Source: Aculops lycopersici
Taxonomy: Eukaryota > Arthropoda > Arachnida > Trombidiformes > Eriophyidae
Assembly: GCA_015350385.1 (NCBI GenBank)
Contig: WNKI01000001.1
Coordinates: 267,032-331,031 of the forward strand
DNA: 64,000 bases
Direction of reading: 5' to 3'
Shown: positions 10,410 through 23,100 of the stretch, piece by piece
Position numbering within the stretch: position 1 is the stretch's first letter
Layout of the letters: the number at the start of each line of letters is the position of its first letter
The notes under the pieces: generated by a model
Databases searched by the model: none
Told to the model about the DNA's origin: nothing
What the model saw: only the letters and a program-made list of their open reading frames with translations
Made by a program: the position numbers and the translations under genes

Positions 10410-12423
10410 AAGTTTTGTTGGTGGTTGAGGGGGCAAAACAACCACCGGCAAGCCAAATAACAATGGACTTGCTTAACTCTTGTCACAGGCTCGTCGTGGG
10501 CGCCATTCCTTGGGGCGCATTGAATTGGAGCGGCGAAGCGAACTCCAGCCCTCCGGCTTGTGAGCCCCTGAGCTAGACTGACAAAAACGTCGCCAGGTAG
10601 CAGGCTGACGGGCTCAACTCAAACTCCTTGCTTTCCGTTAACTTGGCTCCGGTCTCGGCATCAAGTCTAGGCTTAGGCTTAGGGGCGGAATTAGCTTGCC
10701 GAATGCCCACTCGAACCTCGCGGGCAGCGACTGGCATCTAGTCGTCGGATTTGAGATGGATTCTTAGTTCCTTAGGTCGAGGTTTCCAGCCAGACGCCTT
10801 TGTGGCAGCTGACCACTGTATCTCCAAACCTAATGGGCTGCCTCCGAAGTTTGGCGCCAACTCTGATTAACAAGTGCAGCCGAATGGAATCTCAGCCATC
10901 GGAGTGAAACAGTCCAACTGAGATAGTTGGGCGCGAGGAGAGAGGAAGAGCCAATTTGGTGGCAAGTCGGCGACTTTTCACCGGCCAAAGCGCGAAACTC
11001 GACTCAACTGAAGCGTCGGACTGGCGCCAGTTCAGCTTAGGACTTCTATGGGATTTCGAGGCCAGCTCGCAGCATCAAGGTAGCAACAAAAGTGGCCCCA
11101 GTGGCGCGAATCACGTTCGAGTGGACGACTGAAAATTCCCTCAAGCGAGAGAGTGGATTGCTAGCGAGCCGAAGGTTCGCTCACTTAACGTCAAGCCAAC
11201 GGTCGCTCAGTTGGTCGTCGGTGTCGCTGATCTCGTGTTAGAGGCTCGTTTTGTGGCTCGTTGCGCGCATCTGGCGCCAGGAGTCCGCGTCACCGATGCC
11301 ACCAACTCGAATGCAGCTTTGGTACTAGTGTCAGCGAGAGCAGTAGCAGCAGCACTGGAGCTTGCCCAGTGTTGAGCCAACTGGCTTCACAAAACAATGG
11401 CCGCCACTTCCGGCCGCCTAATGGGCGCTCGTTGCGGCCGATCGGCAGTCGAGTAGCAAGTGAAGAGCGAGGAGCGAGAAGTGAAGAGTCGAGGGAGAAA
11501 CATGGACTCGGCGGTGAGTAAATCGGGCGAGTTCCTTTAGTGCCGCCCGACACGTACACCAGCAAAGTGGCCGGCTAGTTGGTTTCGCCGATCAGGTTGC
11601 CACCTCCGCTGCATGCAAATTGGCCCACGAACAACCAACTCAGCTATCGATTCGGCCAAACTAGACTGCGGCCTCTCTGTTAGCGAGCGCGACAGTTCAA
11701 TCAGTGACGCGCACAATCCAATCCGGCAACTACAGCCGATCCAAAAATTTTTGCACACTTCAGATCTAGACCGTTGTTGCTGCGGCCAAGCAACAACAAG
11801 TATTACAGTTGTGACGCAGGAGTAGCGAGAAAATATATCAAACCCGAAGTTCCAGCGAATTCGGGATAGATCAAACTTTGTGTTATCAGATATATGTGCA
11901 AATTTTTGGGATTGGCTGTAGCTGGCTTGCCAGGGGAGCGCTCGCACTCAGCTCGCTCGCTCTCGAGGCGCGAATTAACCCGCCGCCAGGTTGAAGCGCT
12001 CGGTCCGGTTCCCAGTTACAGCGAGCGGCCAGCGAGGCGCCTCCAGATTGCAGCCACCGAGCCAACCGGCAAACGAAGCGCGCCGTTCCATAGTTGTTGT
12101 TAGTGTTCCTTCGATCAAAATGGCTATAGGCAGCTCGTTTCTGTCTCGCCAGTCGGGTGGCTGACTGGCCGCCGCCGTCGCAAAGTCGGCCAACTGGACC
12201 GAACGGGATTGAGTGCGCAAACTCCGCAGCCACTTCGCGCTCTGCCAGGGAGCGTCCGAGCGCCGAGCTTTGGGGCGACCGAGGCGACGGCACTGGCACA
12301 AGCTCACTGTGCGCCGCCCGCTCGCGCAGTGCACAGGAACCACAGGCGAACTAGCCCATCGACTCGCTGGCTAGCTACGAAGCCTTTCGTTGTCGCCCAC
12401 TAGACCGTGTGTGCTGCGTGCTG

Positions 12424-12449
12424 TATGCTATATGCTATATGCTATATGC
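12424..12449. repeat. (TATGCTA)n 7-bp tandem repeat
   Basis: 3.7 copies of TATGCTA, about 590 bp upstream of the PKA-R start codon. Confidence 0.85.
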
Positions 12450-12922
12450 CTCCCTCCCACACGAGTAAGGCAGCCGTACGCACCGACACAAGAGGCATCG
12501 GTGGTTGTGAGCCCCTGGCAAGTTGCGGCGCATAGGGTCGCTCGAGCAAACGCTCGGCTGCAACGCACACCGAGGCCAGAGAGCGGAGACACACACGAGA
12601 GGGGGGAGCATAGCAAAATATTGGGCCCGCCAATGAGTTGCGCTGGGTTTTGTTGTCTCAAATTGATGGCGAGCCAAATTTAAACACTCGCTTCTCTCTT
12701 TTTCCCTATCCCACTCATTGAAGAAGGAAGCTTCAGTCGGTCAATTATATTGCAATTTTGGACGCCTCGAGGTTGGATAATTTTGCACTTATTAGAAGCG
12801 GAAAAGTTGTGAAATTTACAACGTAATATTATCACTATGACCCTCAAGCCGGAAAACAACAGCAAGCTCAAAGCACACAACGAAGCTAGAGAAAAGTAGA
12901 AGCATTGAGACAATAGAGAGAT

Positions 12923-12930
12923 TATATAAA
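12923..12930 (+). promoter_or_regulatory. TATA box of the PKA-R gene
   Basis: TATATAAA lies 107 bp upstream of the start ATG, which would put initiation at about 12955-12960. A GTGAGT (12953) and a downstream CAG before the ATG leave room for a small 5' UTR intron. Confidence 0.5.
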
Positions 12931-13036
12931 ACAACAAACACTTGCGTTTGAAAGTGAGTATTCATAGATAAATATACGGGAGTTTACTTATCATCAGATA
13001 AATTAGCATCGGAACTGGAGAGTTTAGCCCACGACT

Positions 13037-14938
13037 ATGAACCGAACGCCCATGTCGCAATCCTACGTCAATAGTCAGGCCGGCAGTCAAGAGCAAGCGC
13101 AATCCTCTCAGCAGCAAGCACAATCTCAGCAAATGGCGACCTCGTCGTCGGGTGGCGGCGGTGGCGTCGGTCAGCAGCCGGCGGCGGGATCGGCGGGCCA
13201 GCAACAGCAGCAGGTGAACAACGGACTGGGCGTGGCGTTCGGGGGCGAGCAAATGTCGCAGCTAATGTGCGCCACCGAGCTAACGAATCTGCTGCTCGAG
13301 TTCGCCTTCAGCGTATTTGTAAACAAGCCGCAAGATATCGTCGAGTACGCGGCCAGCTACTTCAACCAGCTGCAAGCGCAGGGACCGAGTCCAAGCCAAC
13401 AGAGCCAGGTGAGCCAGGTAAGCCAGAGTCAAAGTCAGAGTCAGAGTCGCGAGCAGACGAGCGGCAGCAGCAAGCGCGCCTCTAGCGACAGCCAGCGCAG
13501 CAACCTGAGCCAAAATAGTTTTAGCAACGAGCACCAGAATAATACAAGCAACAGCAACAACCAGCCCGCCACTAGCGACGACGACTTCGATTGCGAGCCG
13601 CCCAACAGGATGGTGAACTTTGCGGCCGCTGGTCAGGCGGGCCAACCGAAGATGGGCTTCAACAGGCGGAAGTCGGTGTTTGCCGAACAGTACGACCCGT
13701 CGGCCGACAACGAGGACGACGAAAACAGTCGCGTGGTTCACAGCAAGACGGACGAGCAACGCTGCCGGCTTGCAAAGGCCATAAAAGCCATCTTTATATT
13801 CAGATCGGTGGACTCGCAGGACATGACTCTGGTGCTGGACGCCATGTTTGAGGTTAAGGTCAAGGCGGGCGACGTGGTCATCAGGCAGGGCGACGATGGT
13901 GATAATTTTTACGTCGTCGAGCGAGGACGGTTTCAGATTTACCTGGACCAGGAGGACGGAAGTAGACAGGTGCGCGGCGAGCTCCAGGACAACGGATCGT
14001 TTGGCGAGCTCGCGCTCATGTACAATCAGCCCCGAGCCGCCACTGTGGTTGCGCTCACCGACGGCTCCCTCTGGGCCATGGACAGGAACACCTTCCGGCG
14101 CATTGTTTTGAAAAGTGCATTCAAGAAACGAAAAGAGTACGAGGCACTTTTCGAAAAGGTGTCGGTGCTCCAGTGCTTGAACGTGAGTGTCTTTTCTGAT
14201 CCCATTTTATCACGAGCTTCCGCTCAGATTTTCGCTAAACCCAGCCACCTCCAATCCTAATCAAGTTAGACGAATACTTATACTAATCTTATATCTCGAC
14301 GAAACAAACCCAACTATAGGGATACGAGCGCATGAACCTGTGCGACGCCCTAGAGTCCAAACGATTCTTAAACGGCCAAATGATAATCGTTCAGGGCGAC
14401 CAGGCAAACGGAATGTACTTCATAGAGTCGGGGGTGAGTAGCGATATTTTGACTGCTCTCTTGCATTAGAGCAACGAGCAAAGAGGATGAGGCAAAACAT
14501 AAACAATAGACTAACTCGCTCTCCTCAACCAACAACCAAATAGAACGTCAAAATTGTCAAGCAACTGGAAGATGGCCGCGTGATTGATGTGGCCATTTTG
14601 GGTAAGGGCGACTATTTTGGCGAACTGGCCCTAATCAATCACAAGCCGCGTGCAGCCTCGGTCTACGCGAGTGAGTATTCCTCCAACTTTTCAATCTGAG
14701 ATCTAGTGCCCACCGAGCCAACAGTCTAGCTAACCACACTCTAAACTCCCACAAACAAAACCTGAAACCGAAAACCGAAAACCTCATATCCAACTCAGTG
14801 GGCGACGATGTCAAACTTGCCTTCCTGGACGTGAAAGCTTTCGAACGACTACTGGGCTCCTGCATCGAGCGCATGGAGAAGAACTGCGCCATTTACCTGA
14901 AAGAGCTGGCCCACAACGAGGGCATCCAAAATGTTTAG
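13037..14938 (+). CDS. PRKAR2: cAMP-dependent protein kinase type II regulatory subunit
   Basis: Binds and inhibits the PKA catalytic subunit until cAMP is bound. Four exons: 13037-14182, 14320-14433, 14544-14670 and 14799-14938, all GT-AG and in phase, giving 508 residues. A Gln/Ser/Gly-rich N-terminal extension of about 79 residues precedes the RII dimerisation/docking helices (TELTNLLLEFAFSVFVNKPQ). The inhibitor site RRKSVFAEQYDP (Ser213) has a phosphorylatable Ser, which defines type II rather than type I. Two cyclic-nucleotide-binding domains follow, with phosphate cassettes FGELALMYNQPRAATV (A) and FGELALINHKPRAASV (B), both with the essential Glu and Arg. The N-terminal extension and the Gln/Ser-rich linker (about 113-175) are longer than usual. 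All three introns lie in the 3' third of the gene. Confidence 0.96.
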
Positions 14939-17084
14939 ACCACGAAAACAATTCCAACTGCCAGGCAGATGAGAACCTACACATGAAACAACCATCAATA
15001 CCAACACTCACCATGTAACCCGATAGGACGACCACCTTGTAGATATTTGAGCGGCCGAGCCACTTACGCTTGCCGCCTATGTTTGTGCATAGAGAGATGG
15101 TACCGAAGGCCAGAGGAGGAGCAAAGGGCGAGGGAGAGGGAGAAAAAGAGAGGAACGAAGACATGGCGAAGAAAAGCCGAGCAGGCAGGGGACCAACAAT
15201 ATTATTTCTTGCCAATTTGCAACAGCATCCAAAGGCCGGCTCAGGTGAAGGTTCAACTGAATGACAATGAACTTACTTTAACCTTTGCCACAAGCCGCCT
15301 TCTGGCTTGAAGGCGGAAGCGAGGAAAGGGAAGCTCGCTTTTTCTTCCTCTCGCTCTCGTGTAATCATGAGCGAATCAGAAAGTTTGTTCCGGGTTGGTA
15401 TTCGAATGCAATGAAAGAAATAAAATGAACATTCTATTCTTCCTCTTCCCGATTGGCGAGTTCATTGTAGTTGTCACTTAATTTTATCACTCGCACTCCA
15501 AATCGTCGCGAGTCTTGAGAATGATGAACTCGGTCCCTTGAAGGGCCACAACTAATACCGCTACGACTACCTCTACTCTACCACAACAAACAACCACCAC
15601 TCCGACGACTACTACCTGCTACGATCGCCCCAAGCTACTCTTCTTTCTGATTGGAAGTCGAGCCGATGGGACACCTGTGCATAGAGGATCTAGGATCGAT
15701 ACCAGCGCGCGATAATAGAATAGGTCTGCCTAATTTAAGCAAGCAGCTAGCGAGTGAGTGTTTTTAATGGACTCGAGGACGGAATGACAATTGAGACTAA
15801 TCATCTCGCAACCGAAACTTGAGTCTAGTATCCACTGACCATAAGATGGAGGAGTCGAAAATGCCAAGTCTCGGAGTACATATTGAACAGCACATGCCAA
15901 TTACCTATCTGAGTTAGCGGCAGCTCCAAATCTTGACTTTGACATGCTCTCATTCCTTTGAAGCAATCGGCGGAAGCTCTTTTGGACTCATCTTAGTGGC
16001 AGCAAGCTTGAGTTTGAGTTTATAGGCACGGGCAGACTGTACACTGCTGCTCGCTTTTTGTGGGCGAATATAATTGGCCCATAGCCAACTCGCAGTCCTC
16101 ACTCTGGCTCCCGTTTCTCTCATGGGTATTGGTTCAAGTGAACGGGAAAACTCTGAGTGAGATTGTCACCAACTGGCCAACAAGTCGACGAGTGGCCGAA
16201 GTGAGCCGCCGGCAACCTAAGTGACCGTGGGATGACGTTTCTTGCTCCACCAATAAGACGAGCCAAAAAGAGATTCGTTGTAATCGTGTGTTCATTAGAG
16301 CCAGAGACAGGCTCTCGTATGAAGGAGTTGGGGGCACAGGTGAGTAAATATTATGCCACCGGTCTGCTGGCAACTAATTTGAAAGACGCCAACCTAGGGG
16401 CAGCAACCATGAGTTGGTTTACTCGCTCTGTTTGTGTCTCGCTTTGTTTGTGTCTTGGTGGGGCCGACTGGTGGCGCCAGTTGGACACCAAATGAACATC
16501 ACAAGTCGACTGCTAAACTCGCTCGTCATGGCTAACAACACAAAGCATTTGGTTCCGGATGCGCGCGACGAGCCGCTCTCCAGCTGAACGGAACTCGACG
16601 GGCTAACCCGCCGCCACTACTACTCCATCGAAGCAAGAGCCTCTTCCGGATTGTTTAAGCAGATGGCTTCCTATTTAACGTCTAATTTGTTGTTCAGGTA
16701 AAGGCTCTGGCGATCGGAGCGCCCAGCATCTGATCCCCTCGAGCTTCTTGGCCCTCCTCTCCCTTCCTCTTTACTCTGGGTTAAACGTGTTCCAGATATA
16801 CACGAGCTGGACGCTGTTTCCTCACTCTGGATTTTCCCCATTTACATTCATGCAGATCGCTTTTGGTGGACGTCGGGGCTGTTCAATAGATTCCATTTGC
16901 AAGTTGGCGGCGGACAAGAATCTAGGGCCATGTGCCGAGCAACATCCACGAGCAGCAGACGGCGAGTCAGTAATGAAATGCGAATCGACCAGACGAGTTA
17001 CAGGTAAGTGAATGCGCGAGCTAGTTGATTTGTTAGATAGTTTCCCGGTTCAAGTATAAGTTGTCCCTAAAGAAAGAAGTTATC
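14939..17084. other. 3' UTR of PKA-R and 5' leader of the opsin gene
   Basis: A plus-strand AATAAA at 15419-15424 probably ends the PKA-R transcript. From about 15450 to 16800 nothing recognisable is seen. At 16850-17003 there is a likely 5' leader exon of the opsin gene: it ends with CAG and a strong GTAAGT donor at 17004, and possible acceptors lie at 17040 (TAG) and 17060 (AAG). A frame opened by ATG 16850 would join the opsin frame in phase only with a 37-bp intron (17004-17040), so I treat this exon as untranslated. Confidence 0.45.
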
Positions 17085-19286
17085 ATGTTGTCGGCATCCA
17101 CAAGTCCACTGCAAGCTCTCAATGCAACGTCCACCCCGAACAACCTCGGCATTAATGTCACAACTAGCAGCAGCATTAATATTAGCATTGGCAACAACGA
17201 CAACCTCACGACAAATCCAACTCAAACTAGCGGCTTCCTGTCGCTCTTTGAGCACCACGAATTTGCACAACTCGACGAACACCTGTACGTGCAGCTTAGC
17301 TCAACTGGTTACGCTCTGCTTGCGCTAATTACCTGCGCTGGTTTGCTTGTGTCGCTCATTTCGAACATGATAATAATATACTTGTTCACAATGTAAGTTT
17401 CCCAGACCCGTTGAACCGCTCGTTGATGCACCAGATTTACTAGCGATGACACCTTGAAATGGTATACTAACCATCGGGCTCACCTACAAACTAAAACACA
17501 AACATAGAACTCCCTCGCTGCGGAGGAAGCCATCCAACATTATAGCTGTCAACCTATCACTTAGTGATCTACTCTACTGTCTCCAGTGGCCCTCGGTCAT
17601 CTACTGCAGCATAACCCAGTCGACCAAGATTCTGGAGTACGAATTTGGTAAGCCCATTGTAAGAGTTAATTTATGCTTCATCTCCTCCCAATCATCATGA
17701 TATCTAATAGAAATTCCTCGACCATCCCATCGATTGGCAGTGTGCCAGAGTTTTGGCTTCATATCGGTAAGTACCGGAATGGCCAGCGTGCTCACCGTTT
17801 CCGCCATGTCGGTGGAACGGGCAGTCGTAATCTCGTACTCAATCTTCGTTAAGCGCCGCTTCAGCATTCGCGGCGCCTGGCTAATAATTGTCCTAATCTG
17901 GGCAGTCGCTATAGCCTCAAGCTTACCGCCGCTCTTCGGCAAGTTCAACAGATACACGCTCGATCCCTCGAAGACGAGCTGCACCCGTAAGTACCCGTAA
18001 CTGACTTTCACCAAACCTCCTTTGTCCATCAACCTCTCTGACGTTCAAGCTTCCAATTTAATTTGATTCTACCAGTCGACTACTTGTCGGCGCAAAAAAA
18101 CTACAAGCTCTACATGCTCATTGTCTGCATTGCCTACTGGATTGTGCCAACAATCATTATCTTCATCTCCTATGCGAGAATCATCATGACCTTCAAGAAA
18201 TCTTCGCTTAGCTTGAAGGAGATTGAGTGCTCCTCAGGTGAAGCTTGCAATGTTGGTCTTGGTAGCGATGCCGAGACAGGCTCTTTCTGCAAGCCACATG
18301 GTTCGTTCGTCGCGCGCCTGGCCCACGGCTGGCAGGACACCCGACGATTTAGGGCGTTGAAAAACAGTTTCGGCGCCAGTATCTCCAATCTCACAGGAAC
18401 TGTGTGCCAGCCTTCCGGCGAGCAAGTGGACGACGGGCCGACTGACAGGAAGTTGCGGCCTCATGTTGGCGCCGACCAGAGACGTGAGCCAATCCGCCGC
18501 CAGCTAAGCAACCAGCTTGGCTCTCAATCGCCCGCCGGCGAGCCATTGCCGAGACTCGATGGATGTCTAGCCGAGGAGGAGTCGGCTCAACCCGAGGCTC
18601 AATCCTATGGTCTCGAAGGAAAGCAACTTGCCAAGGTCGACCAAAAGGATCAAGTTAACTCCAACAACTCGGCCCAAACAGCAACCGCCGACGGTGGCAA
18701 TAATACTAACCGAAGGCACACGTCAGAGTCCATTAGACTTTCAGCTAGTTTTCACGAGAACATAGTCGAGGCCATAAAAAGGGGCTCGCGAAAGAGCGAT
18801 AGTTTACGCTCAAAGTATCCAGCTCGCAGCGCCTCGTTTAGAAAATCAGCAAACAAGAACCTAACGCGAGCTGTTGTTCAATTTCGATTGGCTAAAATGT
18901 CCTTCTATCTAATTCTACTCTGGCTCGTATCTTGGACCCCCCTCGCCATGTTGGCCATTGCAAACTCCATTTTCGCTAGTCACAAGACAAGCGCCACGGC
19001 CGTTTTTATTGCCAACACCATGACTAAATTGGGTCCAGCTTTCGATGTCTTTATCTACGGCATCTCTCATCCAAAAATCAAGAGCAAGTTCAAGCAAATA
19101 TTCAAGTGGCTCTTTATGTTTGGCAAGCTGCCTAGCTTCTCATCAAGTCGCTCGGATACCGGCAAGGTTCCGACAAGCGGCGGGACCTTCACAACCAATC
19201 GTTTATCATTGAGGTCTCTGCAAAACACAACGCGAGTGCTATTCGGACGCGAAGACTCCGAGGAGCGAGCAAGCGGATTGCCATAG
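17085..19286 (+). CDS. Opsin (HPK-motif r-opsin class, arthropsin-like) with long cytoplasmic loop 3
   Basis: Seven-helix light-sensing GPCR. Exons 17085-17392, 17508-17647, 17741-17986 and 18076-19286, all in phase, 634 residues. The N-terminus has several N-glycosylation sites. The helix 3 Cys (CQSFGF) and the loop 2 Cys (SKTSCTLDYL) can form the conserved disulphide. The retinal-binding Lys is present in helix 7 (Lys549 in NTMTKLGPAFDVFIY), exactly ten residues before the Tyr of NPxxY. An Asp sits six residues before the loop 2 Cys, the position of the alternative counterion (bovine 181). YGISHPK is the Gq-opsin signature. Deviations: ERY reads ERA, NPxxY reads DVFIY, and loop 3 holds about 227 Ser/Gln/basic-rich residues. 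The rhabdomeric/arthropsin assignment comes from motifs only. AATAAA at 19304-19309 follows the stop closely. Confidence 0.9.
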
Positions 19287-19596
19287 GTCAACCTGATGTG
19301 CAGAATAAATACACCATCTACGCGCTCGAGAGGCTAGCTAGCGCGAATGAGAGCAGCGGTAAATTTATAACACAGCACTCAGAACGCTCCACCCGGTTGG
19401 ACGTGTTTCTGGCGCATCAGAAGCGCGTGCTGCGTCGAATGTTGTTATTGCTGTTATGTTCCATCAAACAACCTCTATTCCATTAAACACATATATGTAT
19501 ATTGATCTCACTGAACTGGTTTCCAGTTAATCCTGTAAAAACTTGTAAATTATTAATGTGATTGCAAATTATTTGACCAAGTCAATATCGAACAAC
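19287..19596. other. Intergenic, opsin to ATP6V0E
   Basis: Holds the opsin poly(A) signal AATAAA at 19304-19309 and the short upstream region and 5' UTR of the V-ATPase subunit e gene. No separate gene is seen. Confidence 0.6.
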
Positions 19597-19827
19597 ATGG
19601 GAGTCCTAGCCTTCATGTTTTGGACCTTTGTCTGGGGATCGGTGGGCATTGGAACTCGATCTTTCGTTCCAGCTGGCCCAAATCAAGGTATCATACAAAC
19701 AGGTTTGGCTTTAACGGCTGTATGTTGCTATCTCATTTGGCTCGCAGCTTATATGGCACAAATGAACCCTCTATTCGGACCTCAACTAAGCAACTTAACC
19801 CTGACCCTGATGAAGAGGAACTATTAA
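19597..19827 (+). CDS. ATP6V0E: V-type proton ATPase subunit e (V0 sector)
   Basis: A 76-residue, two-helix hydrophobic protein of the membrane V0 sector of the proton pump that acidifies endosomes, lysosomes and secretory vesicles. Recognised from the core FVPAGPNQGIIQTGLALTAV followed by CCYLIWLAAY and QMNPLFGPQL, which is near-identical to animal subunit e. ATG 19597 is chosen because similarity begins at MGVLAF; the upstream in-frame extension lacks support. Single exon, length normal for the family. Poly(A) signal at 20047-20052. Confidence 0.95.
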   Translation: MGVLAFMFWTFVWGSVGIGTRSFVPAGPNQGIIQTGLALTAVCCYLIWLAAYMAQMNPLFGPQLSNLTLTLMKRNY

Positions 19828-20164
19828 TACATCGTGATACGTGTTCTCGATTAACATCAGCGGGTTATCTTCAATTAGAATGAAAGGATGCACATAGAAT
19901 AATCTGGTATTAAATTCCGAACTATACCCTTGTAGATAAACCTTCCCAAGGAATATGAGACAATTACATGAGTTTGCAATCAAAAATTGCAATGACCAAT
20001 GTCCTACCAGAAAAGATCTCAAGTAACAAGAAGGATTTTGTTATACAATAAAGTTTCCTTTGTTTTTTATTTAACAGGTCTAAAAATATGTTGTTGCCAG
20101 TTCATCTTGACAGTCTCAAATTTGCTAACTTTATAATACATTATGATTTCTATTGATAGGTTGG
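19828..20164. other. Convergent 3' UTRs of ATP6V0E and the KAT3-like gene
   Basis: The plus-strand AATAAA at 20047-20052 (ATP6V0E) and the minus-strand AATAAA at 20066-20071 (KAT3-like) are less than 20 bp apart and oppose each other, so the two mature 3' ends should abut or overlap. Nothing else is visible. Confidence 0.6.
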
Positions 20165-23100
20165 TTATTTCTCTTTCTGTTGAAAGCCATGTTTCCTTGG
20201 CGTCGTTGTAAGATTAATGCCACTTAAATGATGGGTACTATTGTTTCCGGAGCCAGTGGATCCGACGTGACTTGGTTCACTTGTAATGGGTCCGCAATTG
20301 CTTCCAATCATCGCTTGCATTCGGTTGCTTCTCATCAAGACACTCATAAAACTACAGCTCAACACTACAAACTTGCACCGATGGCAGCTTTCCTTCATAG
20401 GACAGGTATGGTAGTGAGCTAGTAATTTGGTGGATTCGTTTTTCATCTGATCGAAGTCGAAGTCATATGAGATCTCTGCATGCCGAATGAAGTTTTCCAT
20501 TAAAGCCCTATCCAAATCATCGGAGGGAACTTCTCTTATATTATTCGCCGAGTGGCTCGGTGGTGGCGAAGATCGAAGATTTGCGACTAAACCATCGAGT
20601 CTGTTCTCGCTTGATCCGAATGATCTTATGTCTGCGTTCTCCACATCCTCGACTCTAGGATTAGTCAGGAAGGAAGTGACTAGGCCACGATTCCTTTGTC
20701 TCAGACTCAGTGGCATGTTGTTTACCGGGGATTGGTGCATGGTATTTATAATATGACGATTCAATGGTGTTGCGGTGGGTGATGGTGCCGAGTCTCGTCG
20801 GTTCGATGTCGATGATAAGGTCGATGGTGGTTGTGATAGGTCGTTGTTGGTTTCAATTGATGATTTGTTTGATATTGTTGATGATGCGGATGAAATTGAG
20901 TTGGTCGCCGAAGGTGGTGAACATGGTTGTAAGAATTCTACAATGTCTGGTATAATTGGTGGTGCCATAAGAGACATGATGTGTTCATGTTGAGTATTTT
21001 CGTGGCACGATGTGCATAAGTAGTAATCATGGCAGCGCGGACAAGTAAAATGTCTCTTGCTTGAGTCAAATGAAAAGCATTCGTTACAGATTGGCTCTAA
21101 TTGAAATCTCCGTCCCAGATGTTTAACCATGGCTAGACTAGAAAACTTGGCCCTTCTTAGAGTGGAGAATTCGTAGTTCCTGAGTCGGGCTAATGACAAG
21201 AAGGGTTCCCTACCCTTCATCAACTCGCATGGAAACTCCACTTCCTCTTGTCTTCTCTGGCTTTCAAAGTGTGGCGAGCAGTCGCAATCATTTAGTCTGG
21301 CAACAATGAAACCTTGCATTTGACGCCTGAGGCTTCGGTCTAGATTGAACAACATATCTGCCTCGGGATCTAGAGAATCTATAGCACTTTGCGATGTTTG
21401 GGCACCTTGTTTTGCTCTTCCGGCTTTCGCACCCTGAGATGGTAATTTTGAATCAACCAGACTCAGTCGGTTCGATGCTCCAGATACATTGCGACTTCGC
21501 TTCTTTGTGTAGCCAATGGTGCTCGATGACTTTCTTCGCTTCTTTTTATTTGACGTAGAAGTCGCGAAACTTGAATCGGAGAGTTCTTCATCGAGAAGCG
21601 ACTCCGGACTAGCATTGGTTGAGCTTTTGGATAAATCTAGTGGCTGATCCTCGGACCTCGACATTGAGGAGTTCGCAGTAGCACTTCCAGACTGGCTATC
21701 ATTGAAGCTTGTGTTGAAGTCACCGCCCAGGTTTCGAGTTCCCGTGCCGCGAGATCTCATTGCGGGAAGATTTTTGCCCGTTGTAGCTCTCAGGGGCGCT
21801 CTCTGATATAGGTTCGACAGAGATAGCATATTATGCCGCTCAGTCTCGGGTTCGATCTTGGGAATAATTAAACTTGAGCCAGGCGCCTCGATAGGCTCTA
21901 CCTGCTTCGTTTCTAGTTCTTTCTGAGATTCAATCATGATTTTGAGCAAACGCTCGAACTCTCCCGGCCAATAGTCACCGCCCAGGTATGGTAGGTCCAG
22001 CATTGATATGTTATTGCCATTTTGTGAGCTAGCAAACTGTTGGATATTCTGGTGTCGCTCTACAATGCCTTCCATTATGCCCTTGTCTAACAGATTTGTA
22101 TACCAGTGGTTCAAACGTTTCTGATTCGGCATCTTTTGTTCGCTTGGATGTCGATAGAATATATAGTCGTCACCCTTCCTTGATGGGCAAACCCAGATAA
22201 ATACGCGTCGGAAGCCCAATTTTTTGACATACTTGAAGTAGGATAGCAGGATTTCATGATAGACAGCAGTCCTCACATACTTAGGTCTGAAGAAGTGTAC
22301 CGAATCTATGTATGATAGATAGACAACTTGCCTGTTTGGCTCTGGACAGTCGTCTCCATACTCTTGAACATGCATTCCGAAAACACAGACATCGACGCCA
22401 TCGATCTCTTGCCAAGCGAAGATTGCCCTGTTGGTATATCCAAAGCTGTCGGGGTAGTCTCTCAGGAAGGGATGCTGATTTGGATCAATATCTCTCTTGG
22501 ACTTGATGTATTCTCTCATCTCTTGCTTCACTTCAACGATGTCGCGGTAAGCGGTCAAGACTCGAATTGTTACCTCGCCAGCTGATGGTGAATTGGTGCG
22601 AATGTGTTCATTGACCTTGGTTTCAATGTACCTCGACATCCTTGTGTGTGGTAAACGTCTAGCGCTGTACTTACGATGTCGTAAGTCACAACCGATTTTG
22701 CTTCGATCATAACAATGATTGCACACGAATTTATCACGATTGCCCTTCTCTTTGTTCTTCTCTGTCTGTTCGGATTCAGTCAATTGTTGGGTCTGTTGCT
22801 TGCTGATAGATAACCGATAAGCTATGCTGTCGACAGACTTTTTTTCACTAGTGGTCGAGTTGTTGTTTGTCTTGTTATTGTTTATACACACTGCCCCATC
22901 AGCTGAGGCGGAGTCGGCTGCCTTCTTGGTATTGGCCTCTTTAGCAGCTTCGGTACTGGGTCCAGCCTCATGGTTGGTAGGCGACGGTGGCGCCCAATTA
23001 AACAGGTGGGAATCTTCATCGATGCCATTAGCTATTTGTAGCAACTCGTCATCAATAGAAGGATTTGAGTCTTGTCTCTCTGTTTGAGAAACACCAGCTT

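Larger units (their letters stand above)
6309..13036. other. 6.7-kb gene-free region between two divergent genes
   Basis: The longest stretch without a convincing gene. It separates the minus-strand LDLa/MAM gene from the plus-strand PKA-R gene and must contain both promoters. Open frames up to 255 codons exist (7539-8306 plus) but begin with GTG, have no recognisable domains and overlap open frames on the other strand, so I do not call them. Contents: short tandem repeats at 9078-9098, 10151-10174, 10389-10409, 10668-10685 and 12424-12449, many TAGCTAGC and CTTGCCAG words, and a TATA box at 12923-12930. Probable regulatory DNA; no transposon or RNA gene seen. Confidence 0.5.

Noticed and set aside
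10668..10685. Telomere-like TTAGGC repeat
   Set aside because: Only about two and a half units, inside an ordinary intergenic region; chance or microsatellite.
16850..17040. Coding N-terminal exon of the opsin
   Set aside because: In-frame joining would need a 37-bp intron, shorter than any other intron in the window; treated as a 5' leader exon.
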